DNA of 64,000 nucleotides from Thauera sp. JM12B12. GTDB lineage: Bacteria > Pseudomonadota > Gammaproteobacteria > Burkholderiales > Rhodocyclaceae. The stretch lies in assembly GCF_039614725.1 (NCBI RefSeq), contig NZ_CP154859.1, positions 620,001-684,000 on the forward strand, given 5' to 3'. Under the pieces are notes generated by a model. It did no database searches and was not told where the DNA came from. It saw nothing but the letters and a program-made list of their open reading frames with translations. The translations under genes were made by a program, and so were the position numbers. This document shows positions 37,126 to 44,903 of this stretch, one piece after another (the stretch's first letter is position 1; every line of letters starts with the position of its first letter).

Positions 37126-39312
37126 TTATTGCATGTGCGCAACGGTCGCGGCGGCGTCGGCGGGCACGAGCGCGCGCAGCGTGTCGACGATGCGGCTCGC
37201 CGCCTCGTCGAGCGTGGCCTCGTCGATCACCAGCGGCGGCGCCAGGCGGATGACGTTGTCGTTGGTGTCGCGGGTGGCGATGCCGCGTGCCAGCAGGCGT
37301 TCGGCGACCTCGCCGGCGTCGGCCAGCGCGGGGTCGAGGGCCAGGCCGATGAGCAGGCCGCGGCCGCGCACCTCGCGCACGCAGGGCAGGGCGGCGGTGC
37401 GCAGGCGTGCGATCAGGCGCTCGCCGAGGCGCTCGGCGCGCTCCCAGGGGCGGGTCTCGGTGAGCAGCGCGAGCACCTCGGTGCCCACCGCGGCGGCGAG
37501 CGGGTTGCCACCGAAGGTCGAACCGTGGTCGCCGGGGCCGAACACGTCCATCACCCGGCGGTCGGCGAGGAAGGCCGACACCGGCAGCAGGCCGCCGCCG
37601 AGCGCCTTGCCCAGGATCAGCCCGTCCGGGCGCACGCCCTCATGGTCGCAGGCGAGCAGCCGGCCGCTGCGGCCGAGCCCGGTCTGCACCTCGTCGGCAA
37701 TCAGCAGCACGTCGTGGCGGCGGCAGAGCTCGGCGCAGCGCGACAGGTAGCCGGGCGGCGGGACGACGATGCCGCCCTCGCCCTGGATCGGCTCGACCAG
37801 GAAGGCGGCGGTGTCGGGGGTGATCGCGGCCTCGAGGGCGTCGGCGTCACCGAAGGGCACGCGCTCGAGCCCGGGCGGGAAGGGGCCGAAGCCGTCGCGG
37901 TAGTGGTCGTTGGCCGACAGCCCGACGATCGCGATCGAGCGACCGTGGAAGTTGCCGTCGCAGGCGAGGATGCGCGCGCGCTCGGGGGCGATGCCCTTGA
38001 CCTTGTAGCCCCACTTGCGCGCGGCCTTGAGCGCGGTCTCGACGGCCTCCAGTCCGGTGTTGACCGGCAGCGCGCGCTCGTAGCCGAAGGTGGCGCACAG
38101 GCGCTCGAGGAAGATCGGCAGGCGGTCGCTGGAGAAGGCGCGCGAGGTCAGCGCCAAGCGCTGCGCCTGCGTCACCAGCGCGTCGACCAGGCGCGGATGG
38201 CTGTGGCCGAAGCTCACCGCCGAGTAGGCGCTCATCATGTCGAGGTAGCGCCGGCCGTCGGTGTCCCACAGCCACACGCCCTCACCGCGCTGGAACACCG
38301 CAGGCAGCGGCGCGTAGTTCGCGGCGCCGAAGCGATGCTCCTTCGCGCGCAGCCAGGCGGTGCCGGGGCCGAGCGCGGCGCAGGCGAACTCGGCGATCCA
38401 GTCCGCGCTGCGCTGGTCGGGGTCGAGATCGGGGCGGTACTCGACGATCTCGAGCGCGATGAAGTCCGCGCAGGCGCGCAGGCTCAGCAGCGTGTCCGCC
38501 AGCACGCGCGGGTCGAGACCGCCGGGCTCCGGGCAGGTGACGGCCGGCAAGGCCTGGGGGTCGAGCGCGTCGAGGTCGAGGCTGAGGCCGAAACCGGCAT
38601 CGGGGTCGGCGCGCGCGATCGTCATCGCGTCGCAGAACACCGCCGGCAGACCGCGTGCGCGCACCTCGTCCATCGTGAACACCCGCAGCCCGAGGCGTTC
38701 GACCAGGGCCTGCTCCTCGGGCTCCCAGGCGCGTGCGCCGATGATGCAGGTGCGCGCCGGATCGAGCTGAGGGCCGGGGATCCCGGTCAGTGCGGCGTGA
38801 CCCAGGCCGAGCAGCGCTGCGAGCGGCATGCCGTGGATGTTGCCCGAATGGGTGGTGGCGTCGGTGTGGCTGTCGAGGTGGGCGTCTATCCAGATCAGCC
38901 CGGGCGCGCGCCCGCGTCGGCGGCCGATGCCGCGCCAGGTGCCGGCGGCGATCGCATGGTCGCCGCCGATGACGAGCGGGAAGCTGTCGCCTGGCAGCGC
39001 CGCGACCTGGTCGGCGAGCCGGTGGGCGAAGTCGGCGTTGGCGGTCATCCGCACGCGCATGTCGCCCGCGGGGGGCGCTGCGCCGGCCGTGCCCGCGGCG
39101 GGGCCGGTGGCGCGCTCGGCCGCGCTCGGCTGCAACGTTGCCGTCCATTCCACCGTCGGGCCGATCGCCGCCAGGCGGTGGACGAGGCCGCCGCGCTGCA
39201 GGGCGGCCGGCGCAGCGGCCGAACCCGCGTGCGGCGCGCCGAGTGCCGATGCGGCGCCGATGATCCGAATCTGTGTGTGGGGTGCCCGCAGGGCGCCGAG
39301 TGTCGTCGTCAT
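37126..39312 (-). CDS. Arginase-ornithine aminotransferase fusion protein
   Basis: 728 residues made of two enzymes. Residues about 15-318 are an arginase/ureohydrolase: GGDHA (His119), DAHLD (Asp143, His145, Asp147), LDLDALD (Asp246, Asp248) and Glu291 supply the two-Mn site. Residues about 325-728 are a class III PLP ornithine aminotransferase: VNTGLEAVETALKAARKW, the DEVQTGLGR loop, and the PLP lysine Lys569 in LGKALGGGLLPVSA. Together they would turn arginine into urea plus glutamate-semialdehyde. Compared with rat arginase I, Asn130 is His149 and Asp183 is Glu197 in the substrate pocket, so guanidino specificity needs testing. The frame is continuous, with no internal stop or restart. 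Confidence 0.88.
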   Translation of the reverse strand: MTTTLGALRAPHTQIRIIGAASALGAPHAGSAAAPAALQRGGLVHRLAAIGPTVEWTATLQPSAAERATGPAAGTAGAAPPAGDMRVRMTANADFAHRLADQVAALPGDSFPLVIGGDHAIAAGTWRGIGRRRGRAPGLIWIDAHLDSHTDATTHSGNIHGMPLAALLGLGHAALTGIPGPQLDPARTCIIGARAWEPEEQALVERLGLRVFTMDEVRARGLPAVFCDAMTIARADPDAGFGLSLDLDALDPQALPAVTCPEPGGLDPRVLADTLLSLRACADFIALEIVEYRPDLDPDQRSADWIAEFACAALGPGTAWLRAKEHRFGAANYAPLPAVFQRGEGVWLWDTDGRRYLDMMSAYSAVSFGHSHPRLVDALVTQAQRLALTSRAFSSDRLPIFLERLCATFGYERALPVNTGLEAVETALKAARKWGYKVKGIAPERARILACDGNFHGRSIAIVGLSANDHYRDGFGPFPPGLERVPFGDADALEAAITPDTAAFLVEPIQGEGGIVVPPPGYLSRCAELCRRHDVLLIADEVQTGLGRSGRLLACDHEGVRPDGLILGKALGGGLLPVSAFLADRRVMDVFGPGDHGSTFGGNPLAAAVGTEVLALLTETRPWERAERLGERLIARLRTAALPCVREVRGRGLLIGLALDPALADAGEVAERLLARGIATRDTNDNVIRLAPPLVIDEATLDEAASRIVDTLRALVPADAAATVAHMQ

Positions 39313-39447
39313 CGCACACCTCCCGTCCGCGGCTCTCGTCGTGCCGCCGCTGGTGAAGGGTTCGACGGGGCGACGGTTGAATCGTTCAGACGTCGACGGC
39401 GGCGGCCGCCGCGGTGGCGCTGCCGGAGCGCGCCGGCCGGGCGAGGG

Positions 39448-40977
39448 TCAGCCGAGCAGGCGGTAGAGTTCCAGCCCGAGCAGCGTCATCGCCACCGCGC
39501 CGATCAGCAGCAGCAGGCGTCCCTGCGTGCGCTGGCTGGCGGCGAGCTCGTCAAGGCGCTGCTGCTGCGCGCTCTGGTGACGGGTGGACTCGGTCAGCGC
39601 GTGATGCACCAGGCGCGGCAGCTGCGGCAGCGTGCCGGCCCAGGCCGGGGCTTCTTCCTTGACGCCGCGCACCAGCGCGCGCACGCCCATGCGCTCGTCC
39701 ATCCAGCGCTCGAGGAAGGGCTTGGCGGTCTTCCACAGGTCGAGCTCGGGGTCGAGCTGGCGGCCCAGGCCCTCGATGTTGAGCAGGGTCTTCTGCAGCA
39801 GCACGAGCTGGGGCTGCACTTCCATCTCGAAGCGGCGCGCGGTCTGGAACAGGCGCAGCAGGGTCTTGCCGAAGGAGATGTCCTTGAGCGGCTTGTCGAA
39901 GATCGGCTCGCACACGGTGCGGATGGCGGCCTCGAACTCGTCGACGCGCGTCTTCGCCGGCACCCAGCCGGCCTCGATGTGGGCGAGCGCCACGCGGCGG
40001 TAGTCGCGCTTGAAGAAGGCGAGGAAGTTCTGCGCGAGGTAGTTCTTGTCCACCTCGTTGAGCGTGCCCATGATGCCGAAGTCGAGCGCGATGTAGCGCC
40101 CGTCCTGGTGCACGAAGATGTTGCCCGGGTGCATGTCGGCGTGGAAGAAGCCGTCGCGGAACACCTGGGTGAAGAAGATCTCCACGCCGGCGCGCGACAG
40201 CGCCGAGAGGTCGGTGCCCTGAGCGAGCAGCGCCGGCGTCTGCGAGATCGGCACGCCGCGCATGCGCTCCATCACCATGACCTTGCTGCCGCACCAGTCC
40301 CAGTAAACCTCGGGCACGATCAAGAGCGACGAGTCCTTGAAATTGCGCCGCAGCTGCGAGCAGTTGGCGGCTTCGCGCATGAGGTCGAGCTCGTCGTGCA
40401 GGTACTTGCTGAACTCGGCCACCACCTCGCGCGGCTTGAGCCGCCGGCCTTCCGGCCAGATCTTCTCCAGCAGCACCGCGGCGACCTCGAGCAGCGCGAG
40501 GTCGTGCTCGATCACGCGCTCGATGCCCGGGCGCAGCACCTTGACGGCGACCTCGGTGCCATCGGGCAGGCGGGCGAAATGCACCTGCGCCACCGAGGCC
40601 GAAGCCACCGGGGTGCGCTCGAAATCGTCGAACACCGTGTCGATCGGCTTGCCGTAGAAGCCTTCCAGCACCGCCAGCGCCTGCTCGGTGGGGAAGGGCG
40701 GCACGCGGTCCTGGAGCAGGGCGAGCTCGTCGGCGAGGTCGGGCGGCAGCAGGTCGCGCCGGGTCGACAGCATCTGGCCGAACTTGACGAAGATCGGCCC
40801 GAGCGACTCGAGCGCCTGGCGCAGGCGCGCGCCGCGCGACTCGGAGAAGGTGCGCCAGAAGAAGACCTTGTGCCAGATGTGCGCCAGCCGGCCGCTGCTG
40901 TCGGCGTCGAGCACCATGCGGTCGAGGCCGAAGCGCAGGCTGACGGAGACGATCTTGGCGAGGCGGAAGAGGCGCAC
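39448..40977 (-). CDS. ubiB: Ubiquinone biosynthesis ATPase/kinase-like protein UbiB
   Basis: 509 residues from GTG 40977 (reads [17 protein letters not shown]); no ATG precedes the conserved start. ABC1/ADCK family: the KxGQ motif in [15 protein letters not shown], the Ala-rich loop [20 protein letters not shown] and DFGIMG. Two C-terminal hydrophobic stretches (about 465-508) anchor it in the inner membrane. It supports coenzyme Q synthesis, probably by ATP-driven extraction of lipid intermediates. It is not next to ubiE/ubiJ as in E. coli, but the window holds four ubiquinone genes in 9 kb. Confidence 0.93.
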   Translation of the reverse strand: MRLFRLAKIVSVSLRFGLDRMVLDADSSGRLAHIWHKVFFWRTFSESRGARLRQALESLGPIFVKFGQMLSTRRDLLPPDLADELALLQDRVPPFPTEQALAVLEGFYGKPIDTVFDDFERTPVASASVAQVHFARLPDGTEVAVKVLRPGIERVIEHDLALLEVAAVLLEKIWPEGRRLKPREVVAEFSKYLHDELDLMREAANCSQLRRNFKDSSLLIVPEVYWDWCGSKVMVMERMRGVPISQTPALLAQGTDLSALSRAGVEIFFTQVFRDGFFHADMHPGNIFVHQDGRYIALDFGIMGTLNEVDKNYLAQNFLAFFKRDYRRVALAHIEAGWVPAKTRVDEFEAAIRTVCEPIFDKPLKDISFGKTLLRLFQTARRFEMEVQPQLVLLQKTLLNIEGLGRQLDPELDLWKTAKPFLERWMDERMGVRALVRGVKEEAPAWAGTLPQLPRLVHHALTESTRHQSAQQQRLDELAASQRTQGRLLLLIGAVAMTLLGLELYRLLG

Positions 40978-41061
40978 GGTGGACGGCCGGATGAAGCAAA
41001 GCGCGGACTTTAGCCCGAAAGCGGCGCCGATGGAACGCGCGCCCGTGCGGCTGGTGTCGAT

Positions 41062-41128
41062 GGGGGAGCGGGCTTGCCCGCGAACGGGGCGTCTCATGCG
41101 CAGCATTCGCGGGCAAGCCCGCTCCCAC
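41062..41128. repeat. REPIN (inverted REP pair) 4
   Basis: A plus REP at 41062-41084 and a minus REP at 41106-41128 with the core TTCGCGGGCAAGCCCGCTCC; the spacer is 21 nt. A shortened relative (GGGCTTGCCGCGAAAAGCGC) follows at 41170-41189. The block sits between the divergent ubiB and argS starts. Confidence 0.9.
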
Positions 41129-41226
41129 GGGGCTGGCGCTCGCGGCGGGGCCAGGCTCCTTGCGCGCACGGGCTTGCCGCGAAAAGCGCGCTCACATCCT
41201 CGCCGGGGCGCGACCGTGCGTTCCGC

Positions 41227-41232
41227 TATAAT
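41227..41232 (+). promoter_or_regulatory. Likely -10 box of argS
   Basis: A perfect TATAAT, 28 nt before the argS ATG. The matching -35 region (CGGGGC) is poor, so the assignment rests on the -10 alone. Confidence 0.5.
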
Positions 41233-41260
41233 CGCGCGTTTCGAATTCATTCCGAGTGCC

Positions 41261-43024
41261 ATGAGCGCCGATCCCAAAGTCCTGTTGTCCGACCTGCTGA
41301 AGTCCGCCCTGAAGAGCGTGGCGCCTGACCTGGCCGACACTCCGATCCTGCTGGAGCGCCCGAAGCAGGCGAGCCACGGCGATTTCGCCACCAACCTCGC
41401 GCTGCAGCTGGCCAAGCCGCTCAAGCGCAACCCGCGCGACCTCGCCAACCTGCTGCTCGCCGAGCTGCCAGCCTCGAAGCTGGTCGCCAAGGCCGAAGTC
41501 GCCGGCGCGGGCTTCATCAACTTCACCCTCGCCGCCGACGCCAAGACCGCGGTGGTGGGCGAGGTGATGGCCAAGGGCGCGGACTTCGGCCGCGGCGCGG
41601 CCAAGGGTGTAAAGGTCCAGGTGGAGTTCGTGTCGGCCAACCCGACCGGCCCGCTGCACGTCGGCCACGGTCGCGGTGCGGCCTACGGCGCTTCGCTGGC
41701 GGACGTGCTCGCCTTCGCCGGCTACGATGTGACGCGCGAGTACTACGTCAATGACGCCGGACGCCAGATGGACATCCTGGCGCTGTCGACCTGGCTGCGC
41801 TACCTCGCGTTCTTCGGCATCGAGATCCCCTTCCCGCCCAACGCCTACCAGGGCGACTACGTGATCGACATGGGGCGCGGGATGCGCGACGCCCACCAGG
41901 ACCGCTTCGCCCAGGTCACGGTCGAGCAGATCCTCGCCGGCACCCCCGGCCTGCCGCCTGCCGAGCGCAAGGACGACGAGGCCAAGCAGCAGCGCGAGCT
42001 GCACCTCGACGCGCTGATCGCCAACGCCAAGCGCCTGCTCGGCGAGGACTACCCGTGGGTGCATGGCTTCGCGCTCAACGAACAGCTCGGCGATGGCCGC
42101 GAGGATCTGCAGGAGTTCGGCGTGCGCTTCGACAAGTGGTTCTCGGAGCAGAGCCTGTTCGACACCGGCCTCGTCGAGCGTGCGGTGACCCAGCTCGAGA
42201 AGGCCGGCCACATCTACGTTCAGGACGGCGCGAAGTGGTTCCGCTCCACCGCCTTCGGCGACGAGAAGGACCGCGTCGTGCAGCGCGAGAACGGGCTGTA
42301 CACCTACTTCGCCTCCGACATCGCCTACCACCTCAACAAGTACGAGCGCGGCTTCGACCGCATCATCGACATCTGGGGTGCCGACCACCACGGCTACATC
42401 CCGCGCGTGAAGGGCGCCATCGCCGCGCTCGGCCTGGCGCCGGAAAAGCTCGAGGTCGCGCTGGTGCAGTTCGCGGTGCTCTATCGCGATGGCCAGAAGA
42501 CCTCGATGTCCACCCGCTCGGGCGAGTTCGTCACCCTGCGCGAGCTGCGCCGCGAGGTCGGCAACGACGCCTGCCGCTTCTTCTATGTGCTGCGCAAGTC
42601 CGACCAGCACCTCGACTTCGACCTCGACCTCGCCAAGAGCCAGAGCAACGAGAACCCGGTGTATTACGTGCAGTACGCCCATGCCCGCGTGTGTTCGGTG
42701 CTCAACCAGTGGGGCGGCGAGGCGGCCGAGCTGGCGGGGGCCGATCTCGGCCTGCTGCAGAACGAGCGCGAACTCGCGTTGTGCGCGCGCCTCGCCACCT
42801 TCCCCGAGCTGGTGCAGAACGCCGCCGCCGACTATGCGCCGCACCAGATCGCCTTCTACCTGAAGGACCTCGCCGCCGATTTCCACAGCTGGTACAACGC
42901 CGAGCGCATGCTGGTCGAGGACGAGGCGGTCAAGCTCGCCCGTCTCGCGCTCGCTGCGGCGGTGCGCCAGGTGCTGGTCACCGGCCTGAAGATGCTGGGC
43001 GTGTCCGCGCCCGAGTCGATGTGA
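41261..43024 (+). CDS. argS: Arginyl-tRNA synthetase
   Basis: 587 residues. It charges tRNA-Arg with arginine. The N-terminal Add-1 tRNA-binding domain (about 1-110) is followed by the HIGH motif as HVGHGR in [15 protein letters not shown], the class-Ia core, and the KMSKS equivalent as KTSMSTRSG, a variant that ArgRS enzymes tolerate. The C-terminal DALR anticodon domain covers about 460-587. ATG 41261 fits the family length and follows TATAAT. It starts a run argS-SPOR-dsbA-pilZ. Confidence 0.97.
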   Translation: MSADPKVLLSDLLKSALKSVAPDLADTPILLERPKQASHGDFATNLALQLAKPLKRNPRDLANLLLAELPASKLVAKAEVAGAGFINFTLAADAKTAVVGEVMAKGADFGRGAAKGVKVQVEFVSANPTGPLHVGHGRGAAYGASLADVLAFAGYDVTREYYVNDAGRQMDILALSTWLRYLAFFGIEIPFPPNAYQGDYVIDMGRGMRDAHQDRFAQVTVEQILAGTPGLPPAERKDDEAKQQRELHLDALIANAKRLLGEDYPWVHGFALNEQLGDGREDLQEFGVRFDKWFSEQSLFDTGLVERAVTQLEKAGHIYVQDGAKWFRSTAFGDEKDRVVQRENGLYTYFASDIAYHLNKYERGFDRIIDIWGADHHGYIPRVKGAIAALGLAPEKLEVALVQFAVLYRDGQKTSMSTRSGEFVTLRELRREVGNDACRFFYVLRKSDQHLDFDLDLAKSQSNENPVYYVQYAHARVCSVLNQWGGEAAELAGADLGLLQNERELALCARLATFPELVQNAAADYAPHQIAFYLKDLAADFHSWYNAERMLVEDEAVKLARLALAAAVRQVLVTGLKMLGVSAPESM

Positions 43025-43040
43025 TGCAGGGAGTGCAATC

Positions 43041-43676
43041 GTGAGTCGAGACCGCAAGCCCGCCCGCAAGCCTGCGCGCGCGCCCGCGAAAAGCGCCGGC
43101 GGCACGCTCATCGGCATCTTCATCGGTCTCGTGTTCGGTGCGCTGATCGCGGCCGGTGCGGCGTGGTATTTCACCCGCGCCAACCCCTTCCAGCCGGCGC
43201 CGGTCGCGCCGCGCGTGCAGGCTCCGGCCGACCAGGGCCCCGCGGCCCTGCCGGGCAAGCCGGGCGATCGGCCGGTGGTCAAGCAGGACTTCGAGTTCTA
43301 CAAGATTCTGCCGCAGGGCGACAACGTGCCCTCTCCGGCGGCGCAACAGGGCGCATCGGCGGCCCCGTCCGCGCAGGTTCCGCAGCAGCAGCCGCCCGCG
43401 CCAGTGGCCGAGGTGTCGCCGCAGCCGGTGCAGCGCGGCTCCGAGCGGCTCTACCTGCAGGTGGGCTCGTTCGAGAACCCGAGCGAGGCCGACAACTTGA
43501 AGGCGCGTCTGGCGCTCTCCGGCATCCAGGCGAGCGCGCAACGCACGCAGCTGCCGGACGGGCGGGTGGTGCACCGCGTGCGCGTGGGGCCCTTCGCCAA
43601 GCCCGAGGACATGAACCCGATGCGCTCGCGGCTGGCGGAGGCAGGCTTTGCCGCCTCGGTGAGCCGCAACCCCTGA
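43041..43676 (+). CDS. SPOR-domain membrane protein (FtsN-like)
   Basis: 211 residues. A basic cytosolic start (RKPARKPARAPAKSAG), one transmembrane helix (about 18-42), a Pro/Ala/Gln-rich periplasmic linker, and a C-terminal SPOR domain (about 132-211; LYLQVGSFENPSEADNLKARL, HRVRVGPFAKPEDMNPMRSRL). SPOR domains bind denuded peptidoglycan at the septum. The layout is that of FtsN-type division proteins placed after argS in many proteobacteria. It is 16 bp after argS. Confidence 0.88.
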   Translation: MSRDRKPARKPARAPAKSAGGTLIGIFIGLVFGALIAAGAAWYFTRANPFQPAPVAPRVQAPADQGPAALPGKPGDRPVVKQDFEFYKILPQGDNVPSPAAQQGASAAPSAQVPQQQPPAPVAEVSPQPVQRGSERLYLQVGSFENPSEADNLKARLALSGIQASAQRTQLPDGRVVHRVRVGPFAKPEDMNPMRSRLAEAGFAASVSRNP

Positions 43677-43773
43677 GCCTGATGGCCCGTGCCGTTCTGG
43701 ATGGGAACGCCGGCGCGCCGGCCGCGTCACAGCAAGCCCGTAACATCGCAACACCTAGCCAACGGAGTACTGC

Positions 43774-44409
43774 ATGAACCGTCGTGATGCCCTCAAGCTG
43801 GCCGGCCTGGCCCTCGTCCTGCCGGCTTCCGGCGCCGCGTGGGCGAACAGCGGCACCTACCAGGTGCTCAACCCCGCGCACAAGGGCGACGATCCCTCGA
43901 AGATCGAGGTGATCGAGTTCTTCCACTATGGCTGCCCACATTGCCGCGACTTCGACCCGCTGGTCAGCGCATGGAAGAAGCTGCTGCCGGCCGACGTCGT
44001 TTTCCGCCCGGTGCCGGCGGTGTGGAACAACCCCCAGCTCGCCGGGCTGGCGCGCCTCTACTACGCGGCCGAGATCTCCGGCGAGCGCGACAAGCTGCAG
44101 TCGGCGATCTTCGCCGCCGTGCAGGACGAGAAGCGCCCGCTGTTCAACGAGGAGCAGGTGCGCGAGTGGGTGACCGGCAAGGTCGCCGATCCGGCCAAGT
44201 TCATCGAGACCTACAAATCCTTCGGCGTCGGCTCGCTGGTGCAGCGCGCCGACCAGCTCGCGCGCGCGATGAAGATCCAGGGCGTGCCCTCCGTGGTCGT
44301 CGATGGCAAGTACCTGACCTCGGCGTCGATGAGCGGCAGTCACGAGAACACCCTCAAGGTGGCCGAAGAGCTGATCGAGCGCGCGCGCAAGGAGCGCGCG
44401 GTCAAATGA
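43774..44409 (+). CDS. dsbA: Thiol:disulfide interchange protein DsbA
   Basis: 211 residues. The signal peptide starts MNRRDALKLAGLALVLP, so a Tat-type twin-Arg signal is possible though Sec export is usual for DsbA. The active site is Cys54-Pro-His-Cys57, with the cis-Pro loop GVPSVVV. It oxidises cysteines of newly exported proteins in the periplasm. Its stop overlaps the start of the PilZ gene (ATGA). The secreted proteases here contain few cysteines and are not obvious clients. Confidence 0.94.
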   Translation: MNRRDALKLAGLALVLPASGAAWANSGTYQVLNPAHKGDDPSKIEVIEFFHYGCPHCRDFDPLVSAWKKLLPADVVFRPVPAVWNNPQLAGLARLYYAAEISGERDKLQSAIFAAVQDEKRPLFNEEQVREWVTGKVADPAKFIETYKSFGVGSLVQRADQLARAMKIQGVPSVVVDGKYLTSASMSGSHENTLKVAEELIERARKERAVK

Positions 44410-44843
44410 GCCCGCAGGACGCCCGCCACGCAGCGTCGGAGGAGGCAGCGGCGGACAGCGCCGAGCGCCGGCGCATCCAGCGCTTCCTGGCGCTGCGTCG
44501 CGGCGAGCCCTGGTTCTGGGTCGTCATCGACGGCGAACGCATCCCGCTGCGCGACGTGTCGGTCGATGGATTCGCGATCACCGCCGAGGCTCCGCCGGCG
44601 GCGGGCGAGCCCTTCGACTTCGTGCTCCAGCGCGAGGGCGTGCCCGACCAGATCCGTGGCCGCGCGCAGTCGGTGAACTTCATCGCGGCGTCCGCGCAGG
44701 CGGGTTGCCGCTTCCTGACGCTCGAGGGTGATGGTGCCGAGCGCCTGCGCGACTGGCTGATTGCGCTCGTGATCATGAACGCCAGCGTGCGCATCAGCGA
44801 GAAGGACGCGGCGGCGATCGTCGCCGGTCCCTCGCTGATCTGA
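44406..44843 (+). CDS. PilZ-domain protein
   Basis: 145 residues. A basic RRRIQRFLALRRGE stretch (the RxxxR c-di-GMP arm) is followed by the diagnostic DVSVDGFAI (the D/NxSxxG motif), then the six-stranded barrel segments EPFDFVLQREG and GRAQSVNFIAASAQAGCRFLTLEG. The PilZ fold binds c-di-GMP, so this may be an effector in the same second-messenger network as the riboswitches at 51.4 and 53.6 kb. Its target is unknown. ATG 44406 overlaps the dsbA stop. Confidence 0.8.
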   Translation: MSPQDARHAASEEAAADSAERRRIQRFLALRRGEPWFWVVIDGERIPLRDVSVDGFAITAEAPPAAGEPFDFVLQREGVPDQIRGRAQSVNFIAASAQAGCRFLTLEGDGAERLRDWLIALVIMNASVRISEKDAAAIVAGPSLI

Positions 44844-44852
44844 TCGTCCATC

Positions 44853-44885
44853 CCGGCGCAGGGGCGCAGCCCGCCCCCGCGCCGG
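44853..44885. terminator. Possible GC-rich hairpin between convergent genes
   Basis: CCGGCGCAGGGG pairs with CCCCCGCGCCGG around a 9-nt loop between the PilZ and TRAP permease stops. There is no U tract on either strand, so it may only slow RNA polymerase or protect 3' ends. Confidence 0.4.
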
Positions 44886-44903
44886 CGTGCCGCGCGGCCC
44901 GGA

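Noticed and set aside
37111..41013. A 1300-codon plus-strand open frame spanning the arginase-OAT and ubiB region
   Set aside because: Shadow of two genes with intact motifs; no recognisable domain and a low-complexity composition.
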